Shown: positions 1 to 11,684, counted from the first letter of the stretch. The stretch is DNA of 42,987 bases from Planctomycetota bacterium (GCA_963205385.1 CAUJKE010000256.1:1-42987); one strand, 5' to 3'. Notes: generated by a model not told the origin, from the sequence alone. Made by a program: numbers and translations.

Positions 1-1220
1 ATCTTCCCCACGTCGTGCAGCAGTCCGGCCATGTAGATGTTGGCTAGCTCAACCGTCGAGAGCCCCAACTGCTGCGCCAGACGGACCGAGATCCGCGCCA
101 CCCGGTCGCTATGTCCGCAGGTGTAGGGATCTTTGGCGTCGATGGCGGAAGTCATCGCGCGGACCACGGCCGCGAGAAATTCATCCTGCAAGCGATAAAG
201 GTCGCGGTTGCCGCAATGAATGCCCAAAATCGCGCCGACCGAACCGAGCAAGCTCGCTTCAATCGAACCGAACTCGTCGCCATCGACATGATTGATGAGC
301 GCGAGCCATCCGAACAACTTTTCGGTTTCCGCGAGCGGCACCAAAATGAGTTGCCTGACTTCGGGAAACGGCCACTCAGGTTGGCCTGTAATATCGGCAT
401 TCGCTACAAACGGCCCGCAGCCCGCGTCCAGCCCCAGGTGAGCGATGAGTTCGTCGAACCGCTGGTTGTCGAGCAGGCAGTCGCCGGCGGTGAGTAAATC
501 CTCGCTGACGCGGGCTTTGTACGTCACATCGTGCGGATCCGCCACGGCCAAAAATTGAATCGCCGCCCCAGACGCCGGCAAGCAGGTCATCAAGCGATCA
601 AGGGCGAGTTGCCCCAGTTGGTCGTCACTCTGCGAAAGCCGCAGATTGTTCGTCATTTCGTGCAGCAAGCAAATCTCTTCGTAGGTGGCTGCCAGGTTTT
701 CAGAAACGCGCTCCACTTCCCACGCCGCGCGGCGCGCGCGGGCTTCGGCTTGAACACTACGCCTCGCGGTGTCGCTCAGTAGCAGCAGCGCCTCGATGCT
801 CCAAACGCGCTGCGCGGCGATCCAGGCCAGCGCTCGAGTCTCGTCCAGTCCCAGGAGTTGCGCGGCAGCGGGGGATACACTTTCGATTCCCCCTTCAACG
901 ACGAACGTGCCGGTCGCGACCAGCGGCGGATGCCCTTCGAGGGTGAGCGGAACAGCCAGCACGACGAGCGGGCATTCCTCGGCAATGATTTCAGCGTCAC
1001 ACTGAGTTGCGAGCACCCGCGCCACCGCGCCGCGCCAAGCGTCGTCCGCATTCGGCTGCCCAGGCGACGATAGAACGCATTCGCCGGTTATCGCGTTCCA
1101 CAACGCCACCGGCGACGCGAACGCTTGCTCCAGGTTAGCGGCGATCATCTCCAGCGACAGCGGTTGGGATGGATTACGACGGACAGATGCCGCCAGGTAG
1201 GGAACGGTGATGGTCGACAT
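1..1220 (-). CDS. GAF/HD-GYP domain protein, probable cyclic-di-GMP phosphodiesterase (3' end outside window)
   Basis: About 406 residues are readable from ATG at 1220 to the left edge, with no stop. Residues about 170-320 look like a GAF sensor domain; before that lies a less defined segment that may be a second, divergent sensor. From about residue 345 the sequence enters an HD-GYP domain: a DPYTCGHSDRVA segment followed by LLHDVGK, which holds the His-Asp metal pair. HD-GYP domains usually hydrolyse cyclic-di-GMP; the GYP motif would lie beyond the edge, so activity cannot be judged. No signal peptide or membrane helix is visible, so a cytoplasmic sensor is likely. It is divergent from the propeller gene at 1686. 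Confidence 0.85.
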   Translation of the reverse strand, partial: MSTITVPYLAASVRRNPSQPLSLEMIAANLEQAFASPVALWNAITGECVLSSPGQPNADDAWRGAVARVLATQCDAEIIAEECPLVVLAVPLTLEGHPPLVATGTFVVEGGIESVSPAAAQLLGLDETRALAWIAAQRVWSIEALLLLSDTARRSVQAEARARRAAWEVERVSENLAATYEEICLLHEMTNNLRLSQSDDQLGQLALDRLMTCLPASGAAIQFLAVADPHDVTYKARVSEDLLTAGDCLLDNQRFDELIAHLGLDAGCGPFVANADITGQPEWPFPEVRQLILVPLAETEKLFGWLALINHVDGDEFGSIEASLLGSVGAILGIHCGNRDLYRLQDEFLAAVVRAMTSAIDAKDPYTCGHSDRVARISVRLAQQLGLSTVELANIYMAGLLHDVGK

Positions 1221-1685
1221 AGGGCTCGCGCCGGAGTGGTGGTTGCTGATCTTGGGAGCAAGGACCGCGCAGCAACAACGCGCTGCGGCCGTTCGCCCTT
1301 GGCAACTTTACGTCATGTACGCGGCGAAGCCCGGAATCGCCGGTTCGCGTATTGCCAGACATTGCCCCAGGCAAACCCGAGTCGCGGCAGCGCTTACCAA
1401 ACAACCAGCACAATCGCCCCAGCCCGCACATTCACGCCCCTGGTTTAGGGAGCGGGCATCTCGTTCGCAAAAATGCACTGCTCATGGGGCGTGGGTAAGA
1501 TTCACCGCGTTGCGCCGCGGGAAGTTTGCGACGCTCAGCCCCCTCCGCACGTGCTTCGCCGTCACGAATGACAACCTAAAGTGCGCGCTGGCATTTTCTG
1601 TTCGGATCGGTAAAATAGGCCCGATCTCGTCTGGCGCCTTGAGTTTCTATCCAGGCGCATCGATTCATAACGTTTCGGGAGCGAC
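1221..1685. other. Intergenic region between divergent genes
   Basis: This 465-base stretch separates the HD-GYP gene from the Asp-box gene. Open frames here show no recognisable protein. It must hold both promoters, but I find no convincing -35/-10 pair; TAAAAT near 1612 is a possible -10 for the rightward gene. No palindrome of the family found elsewhere in the window occurs here. Confidence 0.5.
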
Positions 1686-2804
1686 ATGCGTATGAGTGGA
1701 GTTCGGGTGCTCGTCGGCACGCGCAAAGGCGCGTTCGTGTTAACGTCGGATGAAAAACGCCAGCAGTGGAACATCAGCGGCCCGCACCTGGCAGGCTGGG
1801 AGATTTACCACGTCAAAGGCTCGCCGGTGAATCCTGACCGACTGTACGCTTCGCAATCGAGCGGCTGGTTTGGCCAGGTGATGCAGCGCTCGGACGATGG
1901 CGGCGCGACCTGGAACCCCGTGGGGAATGAATTCAAATACGAAGGCGAAGTCGGCACGCATCTTTGGTACGACGGCACGCAGCATCCGTGGGAGTTCAAA
2001 CGCATTTGGCACCTGGAGCCTTCGCTCACCGAGGCGGATACCGTTTATGCCGGGGCGGAAGACGCCGCCCTGTTTCGCTCGACCGATGGCGGCCTCACCT
2101 GGCAAGAGTTTTCTTCGCTACGCGCGGCGAAGGGAAATCTCTGGCAGCCTGGCGCCGGGGGGATGGGCGTGCATACGATTTTGCTCGATCCGACGAATCC
2201 GCAGCGGATGTACGTCGCAATTAGCGCCGCCGGCGCATTCCGCACCGATGATGGCGGCGCGACGTGGAAACCGATCAACAACGGCTTGCACTCGCAGTAT
2301 ATCCCCGACCCAAACGCCGATGTTGGCCACTGCGTCCATCGGATCGCGCTGCACGGCGCAAGGCCGGACGTGCTGTATATGCAAAAGCATTGGGATGTGC
2401 TCCGCAGCGACAACGCCGGCGATCTCTGGACGGAAGTGAGCGGCAACCTGCCAAGCGATTTTGGCTTTCCGATTGATGTGCACGCCCACGAACCGGAGAC
2501 GATTTACGTCGTGCCGATCAAGAGCGATTCGGAGCATTTCCCGCCAGAAGGAAAGCTCCGCGTCTATCGAAGCAAGAGCGGCGGTAACGAGTGGGAAGCG
2601 CTCACCGACGGCCTACCGCAGAGCGATTGCTATGTGAACGTGCTCCGCGACGCGTTCGCGGTCGATACGCTCCCCTCGTGCGGAATCTATTTTGGCACGA
2701 CCGGCGGGCAAGTTTACGCCTCGGCGGATTCAGGCGATCACTGGATGCCGATCGTCCGCGACTTGCCGGCGGTTCTTTCGGTGGAAGTGCAAACGCTCCC
2801 ATGA
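1686..2804 (+). CDS. Asp-box (BNR/sialidase-like) beta-propeller protein
   Basis: A 372-residue protein with about six repeats of the Asp-box type, for example [36 protein letters not shown] and ASADSGDHW. These mark a six- or seven-bladed propeller related to the WD40/YVTN/sialidase-like superfamily. No catalytic sialidase residues can be assigned, so an enzymatic role is not claimed. There is no signal peptide, which suggests a cytoplasmic protein. The ATG at 1686 follows GGGAG at suitable spacing; an in-frame ATG at 1692 is an alternative. The stop overlaps the start of the MoaD-like gene by four bases (ATGA), so the two are translationally coupled and probably work together. Confidence 0.8.
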   Translation: MRMSGVRVLVGTRKGAFVLTSDEKRQQWNISGPHLAGWEIYHVKGSPVNPDRLYASQSSGWFGQVMQRSDDGGATWNPVGNEFKYEGEVGTHLWYDGTQHPWEFKRIWHLEPSLTEADTVYAGAEDAALFRSTDGGLTWQEFSSLRAAKGNLWQPGAGGMGVHTILLDPTNPQRMYVAISAAGAFRTDDGGATWKPINNGLHSQYIPDPNADVGHCVHRIALHGARPDVLYMQKHWDVLRSDNAGDLWTEVSGNLPSDFGFPIDVHAHEPETIYVVPIKSDSEHFPPEGKLRVYRSKSGGNEWEALTDGLPQSDCYVNVLRDAFAVDTLPSCGIYFGTTGGQVYASADSGDHWMPIVRDLPAVLSVEVQTLP

Positions 2805-3097
2805 TCCGTGTCGCTCTTCCCTATCACCTCCGCAACCTCGCCCAAATCAGCGGCGAGGTGGAACTGGAGATTATCGGCGACGTGACGCAGCGCGCGGCGC
2901 TCGACGCGCTCGAAGCCCGCTACCCGATGCTCCGCGGCACGCTCCGCGATCACACCACGACGCTCCGCCGCCCCTTCATCCGCTTCTACGCCTGCGAAGA
3001 AGATCTCTCCAACGCCTCGCCGGACGACTTGCTGCCGGCCGCGGTGGCCAATGGGGAGGAGCCCCTCTTGGTGGTCGGTGCGATTGCCGGCGGGTAG
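2801..3097 (+). CDS. MoaD/ThiS-family ubiquitin-like small protein
   Basis: A 98-residue protein ending in Gly-Ala-Ile-Ala-Gly-Gly. The C-terminal Gly-Gly is the hallmark of MoaD/ThiS-type beta-grasp sulfur carriers, where it is adenylated and thiocarboxylated. The segment around [15 protein letters not shown] fits the MoaD/ThiS core. It overlaps the propeller gene by four bases, and I recall the same pairing in other bacteria. No E1-like (MoeB/ThiF) gene or MoaE is nearby, so it may be a sulfur carrier for an unknown pathway, or a structural relative conjugated to or bound by the propeller. The family is fairly clear; the role is inference. Confidence 0.75.
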   Translation: MIRVALPYHLRNLAQISGEVELEIIGDVTQRAALDALEARYPMLRGTLRDHTTTLRRPFIRFYACEEDLSNASPDDLLPAAVANGEEPLLVVGAIAGG

Positions 3098-3203
3098 CGC
3101 TGCGCGTTTTGTTGTCGGATTTTGAGTTTCGATCCTCGGCGTCGCCGTCAGCGTGAACCGTGTTCCGCGACAACCCCCGCGCAACATCCCCCCCTGCACT
3201 TCG

Positions 3204-3232
3204 TTGACACTCCCCGTCCCGCGCGCTAAACT
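3204..3232 (+). promoter_or_regulatory. Sigma-70-type promoter for acs
   Basis: TTGACA at 3204-3209 and TAAACT at 3227-3232 are separated by exactly 17 bases. Transcription would begin near 3240, leaving a leader of about 50 bases to ATG 3292. This argues against the longer frame that begins with TTG at 3241. Confidence 0.6.
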
Positions 3233-3291
3233 CTAACTTTTTGTCTGCGAAATCTTACCGGCTGGGCTCTGTGCCGACGCGCGAGGCGGTT

Positions 3292-5247
<1,956 letters not shown>

Positions 5248-5272
5248 ATTCCAACGTTGCATTGGGTCATCG

Positions 5273-5293
5273 CCAAAATCAGCGCGATTTTGG
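5273..5293. terminator. Hairpin after acs, possible weak terminator or leader structure
   Basis: CCAAAATC (5273-5280) and GATTTTGG (5286-5293) form a perfect 8-base-pair stem around AGCGC. No T tract follows on the plus strand, so it is not a classic intrinsic terminator. It lies 25 bases after the acs stop and about 85 bases before the next gene, so it may separate acs from the nitrate cluster or structure that cluster's leader. Confidence 0.4.
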
Positions 5294-5377
5294 GTGCCTA
5301 GTAGCGGCAACGTCGGCGTCCCCTTCGTGCGCCCACCACATTTCCCGCATCCTCTCTCATCGAGATCACCGCAGACA

Positions 5378-6445
5378 ATGAAACCTCGCGCGCTCAGTCA
5401 TGAGACGCTTATCGCCGCGCTGTCTGGAATCGCCGCGACGCTGTTGGTGGGCATCGCCATCTTGATCGGTTCGCGGCGACTTTCGCATTTCGATGCGGCG
5501 CTCGTCGGCTACACGTTCGCCACGCTCTTCGCCACGTTCGGCATCGCCTATCGTTTCGTGATGTGGCTGCAACGCCCGCCAACCGCCATGTACTGGAAAC
5601 GGGGTTGGCAGGTGTTTTTGCGTCCCCAGTCGCTAGGCCGCAATTTTGTGTTGTGGGTGCGGCGGATGGTTTCCGTCTTCTTCGCGAACAGCTTCATCTG
5701 GCGGCGAGGGTGGATCCGCGGGGCGGCGCATTGGCTCATCATGTGGGGCTGCATCCTCGCTTCCGCAATCACCTTTCCCCTCGTCTTCGGTTGGATTCAT
5801 TTCGAGTTCGATGGCGACGGGTTCGATCGCTACCGCGCGTTTTTCTTTGGCTTCCCGACGGTCGCGTTTGGCATTGAATCGCTGCTCGGATTTCTCATTT
5901 TTCCCGGACTGGTGTGGGCCTCGTTTCTGGTGATCCCCGGCGTCATGCTTGCGATGCGGCGCCGCATGCGGAGTCGCGACACGCTCGTGTTGCAAAGCTT
6001 TGGCGAAGATTTTCTGCCCCTCTTATTGCTCTTTGCCGTCAGCGTCACCGGGCTGATGCTCGTGGTGAGCTACGAGTGGATGCGAGGCTACGCCTACGAG
6101 TTCCTTGCAATCACGCACGCCGTGACCGTGATCTTCACGCTCCTCTGGCTTCCGTTCGGCAAGCTGTTTCACATTTTTCAGCGCCCCGCGCAACTGGGAG
6201 TGTTGTTTTATAAAGACGCCGGAGCACGCGGCGAGCAAGCCTTGTGCGCGCGCTGCCAGACTCCCTACGCGTCGCGGATGCATATCGAAGATCTGATCGA
6301 GGTCGAGCGGCAATTGGGGTATCGCTATGACGTTCCCCATGGCCCCACCGATCATTATCAGCGCATCTGCCCCCGCTGTCGCCGCCTTAGCTTAGCGCTG
6401 GCGCAAGATCACCTCTGGCGCGCGTCGCCGACGACAGAACCTTAA
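5378..6445 (+). CDS. NarI-like/cytochrome-b-type membrane protein with C-terminal CxxC pairs
   Basis: A 355-residue integral membrane protein with about six or seven hydrophobic helices, starting at ATG 5378 (the open frame extends upstream into the acs 3' region, where it only shadows acs). Histidines within or next to helices ([28 protein letters not shown]) are candidate heme-b ligands, as in NarI/HdrE-type quinol dehydrogenases. The soluble tail carries CARC near residue 284 and CPRC near residue 332, a four-cysteine zinc- or iron-type site. It opens the nitrate reductase cluster and is the natural candidate for electron entry from quinol. Family placement rests on topology and context. 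Confidence 0.65.
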   Translation: MKPRALSHETLIAALSGIAATLLVGIAILIGSRRLSHFDAALVGYTFATLFATFGIAYRFVMWLQRPPTAMYWKRGWQVFLRPQSLGRNFVLWVRRMVSVFFANSFIWRRGWIRGAAHWLIMWGCILASAITFPLVFGWIHFEFDGDGFDRYRAFFFGFPTVAFGIESLLGFLIFPGLVWASFLVIPGVMLAMRRRMRSRDTLVLQSFGEDFLPLLLLFAVSVTGLMLVVSYEWMRGYAYEFLAITHAVTVIFTLLWLPFGKLFHIFQRPAQLGVLFYKDAGARGEQALCARCQTPYASRMHIEDLIEVERQLGYRYDVPHGPTDHYQRICPRCRRLSLALAQDHLWRASPTTEP

Positions 6446-6481
6446 TACCCAGCGACTACGCCCACTTCGTCGAATCCCGTC

Positions 6482-8728
6482 ATGGCCCAACAACCGATCG
6501 CCACCCTCGACATCATCCAACACTTCGGCCCGCACCTCGCCTATTCCGACGGCGCGCGGCTCGATCGTGGGCTCGATCCCGATCGCCTGGTGAAGACGCA
6601 TTGCTGTTTTTGCGGGCAACAGTGCGGCCTGCAACTCAAGGTGAAGGATAACGAAGTCATCGGCTTTGAGCCGTGGGATGAGTTTCCGTTCAATCAGGGG
6701 ATGCTCTGTCCCAAGGGGGTCAAACGCTATTTGCAAGGGGCGCATCCGGACCGTTTGGTCAGCGCCCAAGAGCGAGCGCCCCACGCTCCCGGCGGCTTCG
6801 CGCCGCTCGCCTACGATGCCGCGATCGAGCGCACGGCGGCGGCGATCCATCGCATTCAACAGGCGCACGGCAACGGTGCGGTGGGGGTGTTGAGCGGCGC
6901 GAGCTTGACGACCGAAAAAGCCTATCTCATGGGCAAATTCGCGCGCGTCTGCCTCAAGACTCCCTACATCGACTACAACGGCCGACTCTGCATGGTGAGC
7001 GCGGGGGTGGGAAACAAAAAGGCGTTTGGCATCGATCGCGCGGCCAATCCGTGGTCGGACATTATCGGCGCGGAGGTTGTCTGGATCAGCGGCGCGAACA
7101 TCGCCGAATGCGCGCCGATCACCACCAACTATGTTTGGCAAGCGCGCGAGCAAGGGGCCAAGATCATCGTCGTCGATCCGCGCATCACCCCGCTGGCGCG
7201 CACGTGCGACCTGTTCTTGCCGGTCAAGCCGGGGCGCGACATCGCGCTGTTCAACGGCATTCTGCAGCAGATGATCGAACACGACTGGCTCGACCACGCA
7301 TTCATCGCAGAACAGACCGTCGGTTTCGACGCGCTCGCGGAAGCGGTCCGCGAGTGGACGCTCCCGCGCACCGCCGAAGTGACCGGCATCGCCGAACGGT
7401 TGATTCGACAGGCGGCCGAGTGGTGGGGCCTGGCGAAGTCTAGCTTTTTGATGCACGCGCGGGGCATCGAACATCACAGCCACGGCGTCCAAAACGTGCT
7501 GGGGGCGATCAACATGGTCTTGGCCTCCGGCCGCATCGGGCGCAAGAATTGTGGCTATGCCACGATCACCGGCCAGGCCAACGGCCAAGGGGGGCGCGAA
7601 CACGGTCAAAAGTGCGACCAACTTCCCGGCGCGCGCGACCTGGCGAACCCCGAACATCGAGCACATGTCGCCAAGGTCTGGGATGTCTCGCCGGACGACT
7701 TGCCCCAGCCTGGCGTGGATGCGTATGAGATGTTTCGCAAGATCGAGCGCGGCGAGATTCGCGGGCTACTGTCGATCTGTTTCAACCCGCTCGTGTCGCT
7801 GCCGGATAGCAACTACGTCGCGCGGATGCTCGACAAGCTCGACTTCTACGTCGCGATCGATTTCTTCTTGAACGACACCGCCCGTCATGCCGATATCGTG
7901 CTCCCCGGTTCGCTGCAAGAAGAGGATGAAGGGGTCGTGGCGCAGGTTGAGGGGCGGGTCATCAAAATCAACAAGGCGGTCGATCCCCCCGGCGACGCCC
8001 GTCAGGATTGGAAGATCATCCAAGATCTTGCGAAGGCGCTCGGTCGCCCCCACGGCTTTACGTTCCATAATCCGCGGGAAATCTTCGACGAACTGCGCCG
8101 CGCGAGCCAAGGCGGGGTGGCTGACTACTACGGCATTACGTGGGAAAAGATCGAGCAGAATTACGGCGTCTTCTGGCCTTGCCCAACGGAAGATCATCCC
8201 GGCACGCCGCGGTTGTTCGAGCGTGGCTCGCACAACCCCATCGCCAACGGCGCGGGGCCGTTTTACTTCCCCGATGGTAAAGCCCGTTTTCATGTGGCGC
8301 CGTATTCACCGCCGACGGAAGAAACCGATGCCGAGTATCCGGTGATCTTCACCACGGGGCGCGTCGTGAGTCAGTTTCTCTCGGGGACGCAAACGCGGCG
8401 GATCGGGCCGCTGGTTGAGCAGTATCCCGAACCGCGCGTCGAGATCCATCCGCAACTCGCGGCGCAGCTCGAAATCAACGACGGCGATTGGACGACCGTC
8501 ACTTCGCGCCGGGGCGAAATCACGCTGCGCGCGCAAGTCGTCAAAACCATTCGCCCGGATACGGTCTTCGTCCCTTATCATTGGGCGGGGCCCAAAAGCG
8601 CGAATCGAGTCACGATCGCCGCGCAAGATCCCTTGTCGAAAATTCCCGAATATAAGGTGTGCGCCGTGCGCGTCGCCAAGGCGGCCGCGCCGCCGGACTA
8701 CGCAGCGCAGTTAGAACCGCAACAATGA
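6482..8728 (+). CDS. nasA: Molybdopterin oxidoreductase, assimilatory nitrate reductase catalytic subunit type
   Basis: A 748-residue bis-MGD molybdoenzyme. Cys41-x2-Cys44-x3-Cys48 with Cys76 bind the N-terminal 4Fe-4S cluster. NGRLCM places the likely molybdenum ligand at Cys170, in the NasA/NarB-like context. The C-terminal molydop-binding domain includes [16 protein letters not shown] and PYHWAGP. There is no twin-arginine signal, so the enzyme should be cytoplasmic, consistent with reduction of nitrate to nitrite for assimilation. It lacks the extra C-terminal Fe-S domain of some NasA proteins; the separate ferredoxin gene 10 bases downstream may replace it. A different substrate for this broad family cannot be excluded. 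Confidence 0.8.
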   Translation: MAQQPIATLDIIQHFGPHLAYSDGARLDRGLDPDRLVKTHCCFCGQQCGLQLKVKDNEVIGFEPWDEFPFNQGMLCPKGVKRYLQGAHPDRLVSAQERAPHAPGGFAPLAYDAAIERTAAAIHRIQQAHGNGAVGVLSGASLTTEKAYLMGKFARVCLKTPYIDYNGRLCMVSAGVGNKKAFGIDRAANPWSDIIGAEVVWISGANIAECAPITTNYVWQAREQGAKIIVVDPRITPLARTCDLFLPVKPGRDIALFNGILQQMIEHDWLDHAFIAEQTVGFDALAEAVREWTLPRTAEVTGIAERLIRQAAEWWGLAKSSFLMHARGIEHHSHGVQNVLGAINMVLASGRIGRKNCGYATITGQANGQGGREHGQKCDQLPGARDLANPEHRAHVAKVWDVSPDDLPQPGVDAYEMFRKIERGEIRGLLSICFNPLVSLPDSNYVARMLDKLDFYVAIDFFLNDTARHADIVLPGSLQEEDEGVVAQVEGRVIKINKAVDPPGDARQDWKIIQDLAKALGRPHGFTFHNPREIFDELRRASQGGVADYYGITWEKIEQNYGVFWPCPTEDHPGTPRLFERGSHNPIANGAGPFYFPDGKARFHVAPYSPPTEETDAEYPVIFTTGRVVSQFLSGTQTRRIGPLVEQYPEPRVEIHPQLAAQLEINDGDWTTVTSRRGEITLRAQVVKTIRPDTVFVPYHWAGPKSANRVTIAAQDPLSKIPEYKVCAVRVAKAAAPPDYAAQLEPQQ

Positions 8729-8738
8729 GAGACTGACG

Positions 8739-9404
8739 ATGCCTGTTCCCGCAGACCATTTTTTCTTTATCGATCCGCACCGCTGCATCGGCTGCGAGGC
8801 GTGCGTGCAGGCGTGCACCGAATGTGATACGCACAAGGGGCACTCGATGATTCACTTGGAATATGTGGATCGCCACGAGTCGCCGCAAACGTTTCCCGTC
8901 GTCTGCATGCACTGCGATTCGCCCACCTGCGCCGAAGTCTGCCCCGCCGACGCGATCAAGCGCACGGATGACGGCGTGGTGCAATCGGCGCGCAAGCCGC
9001 GCTGCATCGCTTGCAACAACTGCGTGCTCGCGTGTCCGTTCGGCGTGCCGAAGATGCACACCGGCATGGAACTGATGATGAAGTGCGACATGTGTTACGA
9101 CCGCTCGTCCGAAGGGAAGCGGCCGATGTGCGCCACGGTCTGCCCCAGCCAGGCGTTATTCTATGGGACGCGGGAGCAGATTGAACAATTGCGGCCCCGT
9201 TCGCGCCCTATCAACGAATTTCACTTTGGCCAGCAAACGATTCATACCAAGGTGCGGATGATGGTGCCCCGTGAGTCGGCGGTCACGCATCTGGATGTGA
9301 TGGATTCGATGTTTGACGCGGACGCGCCGCCTGAAATCGACAATACCGACGACCTCATGCTGGCTGGCGCAACCTTTAAGCTGCCTGTGGTGTCGCAGCG
9401 CTAG
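8739..9404 (+). CDS. Four-cluster ferredoxin-type electron transfer subunit
   Basis: A 221-residue iron-sulfur protein of the NrfC/DmsB/HybA type. Four cysteine sets are visible: [35 protein letters not shown]; and [20 protein letters not shown]. They should bind four 4Fe-4S clusters arranged as in partner subunits of molybdoenzymes. About 50 residues beyond the last set lack cysteine. No signal peptide is present, matching the cytoplasmic catalytic subunit. The gene starts 10 bases after the molybdoenzyme stop and lies 11 bases before the Rieske gene, so one operon is very likely. Role: relay of electrons from a membrane component to the molybdoenzyme. Confidence 0.85.
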   Translation: MPVPADHFFFIDPHRCIGCEACVQACTECDTHKGHSMIHLEYVDRHESPQTFPVVCMHCDSPTCAEVCPADAIKRTDDGVVQSARKPRCIACNNCVLACPFGVPKMHTGMELMMKCDMCYDRSSEGKRPMCATVCPSQALFYGTREQIEQLRPRSRPINEFHFGQQTIHTKVRMMVPRESAVTHLDVMDSMFDADAPPEIDNTDDLMLAGATFKLPVVSQR

Positions 9405-9415
9405 GAGAAAGTTTC

Positions 9416-9955
9416 ATGGAAATCGACAAGGCCTCGCCGACCAGCTTTCCCGATGGTCGCCCCGAGAGCGCGCAGCCCAAGTGGCGGCAAGACTTTCCGA
9501 TCGACGTCGAGGCGGACGCCTACGGCGCGCGGCGCGACTTCACCAAGTTCATGGTGCTCACCAGCCTCGCGTTTGTCTGCGGGCAAGTCTGGATTGCCGT
9601 GCAGAGCATCTTTCGACGGCGGCAGTCGGCGAAGCAGCGCATCGCCGCCGTGGACGACCTGGACATTGGACAAGCGGTGAGTTTTCATTTTCCGACCGAC
9701 CGCGATCCGTGCTTGTTGATTCGCTCCGCGGAGCACGAGTTCTTGGCCTATTCGAGCCTGTGCACGCATTTGATGTGCCCGGTGCGTCCCGATCTGGAGC
9801 ACAACCATCTGCATTGCCCTTGCCATGAAGGGTATTTTGACCTGGCCAGCGGCCGTCCCACGGCCGGCCCGCCGCGACGGCCACTGCCGCGGATTACGCT
9901 CTTGATCGACAGCGGCGCGATCTATGCCACCGGCGTGGAGGAACGTTTGTCATGA
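9416..9955 (+). CDS. Membrane-anchored Rieske 2Fe-2S protein
   Basis: A 179-residue protein with one hydrophobic helix at about residues 45-63, then a Rieske domain with CTH near residue 119 and CPCH near residue 137, the two Cys-His pairs that hold the cluster. Just before the helix is RRDFTK, close to the twin-arginine consensus. Rieske anchors are often exported by Tat with the helix retained, which would put the cluster outside the membrane while the molybdoenzyme is inside. The gene overlaps the next start by four bases. Start ATG 9416 follows AGGAGAAAG. It probably passes electrons from quinol towards or alongside the cytochrome-b-like protein; the direction is inference. Confidence 0.82.
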   Translation: MEIDKASPTSFPDGRPESAQPKWRQDFPIDVEADAYGARRDFTKFMVLTSLAFVCGQVWIAVQSIFRRRQSAKQRIAAVDDLDIGQAVSFHFPTDRDPCLLIRSAEHEFLAYSSLCTHLMCPVRPDLEHNHLHCPCHEGYFDLASGRPTAGPPRRPLPRITLLIDSGAIYATGVEERLS

Positions 9956-10179
9956 GCGACCCTTCCCAAACGCGCCGCCAACGGCTTTCCATTGTGTACG
10001 GCATTCTGTGCGTGGTCCTGATGCTCGTCATTATGCAACTGTGGCTGCTCACGGCGACGATGAACGCGTTTCTCGGCGGAAATTTGCAGGTGGTTTGGCC
10101 GGCGGCCGGCGCGAGCTTCATTTGCCTGGCGCTGAATATCGGGCTGATGCGGTATCTCGTCATGCTGGACCGCGAGTGA
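9952..10179 (+). CDS. Small two-helix membrane protein of the nitrate reductase cluster
   Basis: A 75-residue protein with two hydrophobic helices, about residues 12-34 and 45-70, and charged ends. It overlaps the Rieske gene by four bases (ATGA), so translation is coupled. I do not recognise the family with certainty. Its size, position and topology suggest an accessory subunit that anchors or stabilises the Rieske/cytochrome part of the complex. Coding status is supported by the overlap and the tight spacing to the channel gene. Confidence 0.7.
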   Translation: MSDPSQTRRQRLSIVYGILCVVLMLVIMQLWLLTATMNAFLGGNLQVVWPAAGASFICLALNIGLMRYLVMLDRE

Positions 10180-10194
10180 GGAGCCGTACGCGCC

Positions 10195-11265
10195 GTGAAT
10201 GATTCCACCCTCGTAGCTTCGTCCGTCGAGCTTGCTGGTTTTCAGCAAGGCCTTGCCGCGCTTGATCCGGCCTATTTCTCGCTCGTCATGGCAACCGGGA
10301 TTATTTCCATCGTTTGCCATCAACTCGAGATGCCGCTGCTGGCCCGCGGCATGTTCTGGTTGAACCTTTTCCAGTACGCCGTCTTGTGGGGCTTGACCGC
10401 CGCCCGCTGGGCGCTATTTCCAAAACGCTTCCTCACCGACCTCATCGATCACGAGCGCGGCGTGGGGTTCTTCACGTCGGTCGCGGCGACGTGCGTGCTG
10501 GGAAGCGAATGCCTGTTGATTGGCCAATACACGAATCTGGCGAAGGGGCTTTGGGGGCTGGGCATTCTGCTGTGGCTGGTGCTGACCTACGTCATCTTCA
10601 CCGCCTTTGCCGTGAAACATACCAAGCCGACGCTGGCCGAAGGAATCCATGGCGGCTGGCTGGTCTCGGTCGTCGGTGCGCAGAGCGTCGCGCTCTTGGG
10701 GAGCTTACTCGCGCCGTCCTTTTCAGAATCGCGCGAGCAGGTGTTGTTTTTCTCGCTGGCGATGTGGCTGGGCGGCGGGATGCTGTATATCTGGATCATC
10801 TCGCTGATCTTCTACCGCTACACGTTCTTTCCCATGAGCCCCACGGATCTCTCGCCGCCGTACTGGATCAACATGGGGGCGATGGCTATCTCCGCCTTGG
10901 CCGGCGCGACACTCCTCGAAGTCGGCAAAGATTCGCCGCTGCTCAGCCAACTGACGCCGTTCCTGAAAGGATTCACGCTGTTGTTCTGGGCCACCGCCAC
11001 GTGGTGGATTCCCATGCTGCTCATCCTTGGCGTCTGGCGGCACCTCTATATGCACTTCCGCCTGAGCTACGACTCGCGGTACTGGGGCGTGGTCTTTCCG
11101 CTGGGGATGTACGCCGCTTGCACCTTGCACGTTGCCCAGGTCATGCAGATTCCGTGTCTGTTCTTCCTCCCCCGAATCTGGATTTACGTCGCGCTTGCCG
11201 CGTGGTGCGCGACGTTCGGCGGCATGCTGCTGGCGCTGAGCAAAAGGCAGGTCCGCAGCGCATAA
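10195..11265 (+). CDS. TehA/SLAC1 (TDT) family anion channel or transporter
   Basis: A 356-residue protein with about ten membrane helices. LDPAYFSLVMATGIISIVCHQ at the N-terminus is characteristic of the TDT family, which includes TehA, SLAC1 anion channels and sulfite or dicarboxylate exporters. Start is GTG at 10195, 15 bases after the small membrane gene. SLAC1-type channels pass nitrate and chloride, so as the last gene of this cluster it may move nitrate in or nitrite out; this is inferred from context and not from selectivity residues. A terminator follows. Confidence 0.82.
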   Translation: MNDSTLVASSVELAGFQQGLAALDPAYFSLVMATGIISIVCHQLEMPLLARGMFWLNLFQYAVLWGLTAARWALFPKRFLTDLIDHERGVGFFTSVAATCVLGSECLLIGQYTNLAKGLWGLGILLWLVLTYVIFTAFAVKHTKPTLAEGIHGGWLVSVVGAQSVALLGSLLAPSFSESREQVLFFSLAMWLGGGMLYIWIISLIFYRYTFFPMSPTDLSPPYWINMGAMAISALAGATLLEVGKDSPLLSQLTPFLKGFTLLFWATATWWIPMLLILGVWRHLYMHFRLSYDSRYWGVVFPLGMYAACTLHVAQVMQIPCLFFLPRIWIYVALAAWCATFGGMLLALSKRQVRSA

Positions 11266-11270
11266 AGAAA

Positions 11271-11304
11271 CCGCGGCGTGGTTGTGCACCACGCCGCGGC
11301 TCTT
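11271..11304 (+). terminator. Intrinsic terminator after the nitrate cluster
   Basis: An 11-base-pair perfect GC-rich stem, arms 11271-11281 and 11289-11299, around a 7-base loop, followed by CTCTT. It begins five bases after the stop of the TehA-like gene. The T tract is short but the stem is very strong. Confidence 0.8.
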
Positions 11305-11310
11305 AATAAC

Positions 11311-11460
11311 GACCTCTGGTCGACTGCGACGAGTGGAGTCGCTTCGAGAAAGATGCGCGTCAGGCGTGCTTCTGCACTGCCGGGCGAGGACGCGGATCTC
11401 CGAAAAATAGTTGGTCCCTCTGCCGGAATGCAGACCAGAGGTTGTATCGTTGTCTGCAGG
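11311..11460 (+). ncRNA. Candidate structured RNA with competing pairings
   Basis: This lies in the 419-base gap between the nitrate cluster terminator and the DUF481 gene. ACCTCTGGTC (11312-11321) pairs perfectly with GACCAGAGGT (11433-11442). The same downstream arm can instead pair locally, CCTCTG (11417-11422) with CAGAGG (11436-11441), and TGCAGAC (11429-11435) can pair with GTCTGCA (11452-11458). A further small stem GCGAC/GTCGC lies at 11326-11342. Three mutually exclusive helices in 150 bases suggest a structured or switching RNA. It matches no RNA family I can name, and the strand is inferred. The remaining gap to 11684 shows nothing convincing; a 102-residue frame here resembles no protein. 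Confidence 0.3.
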
Positions 11461-11684
11461 TATTATAGCTTGCTCGCCGCCAATGCAATGGCAACAGCAT
11501 CAATAGATCGGCAAAAAGTTACGGGGAGTTGGGCCAATTGTGAAATGTGCGTTAGAATTTTGCATGCCAATCGCCCCGCTGCGTAGAACTTTTCTCAAAG
11601 AAACTGGGCCTGGTCACCTGTTGGGGTGAGGCGAACGCGGCGCGGGCTGAGCGTGTTCGTCACGATCGGCACGCGGCCAACGCA

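Noticed and set aside
1207..1695. 162-codon plus-strand frame before the propeller gene
   Set aside because: Unlike any protein, rich in Arg and Ala, no ribosome site, and it overlaps the HD-GYP promoter region.
9416..9955. Rieske protein as part of a cytochrome bc1 complex
   Set aside because: No cytochrome b of the bc1 type or cytochrome c1 follows; it sits in a molybdoenzyme operon.
11278..11586. 102-codon plus-strand frame after the nitrate cluster
   Set aside because: It starts inside a terminator hairpin and has no family resemblance; the region is better read as a possible RNA.
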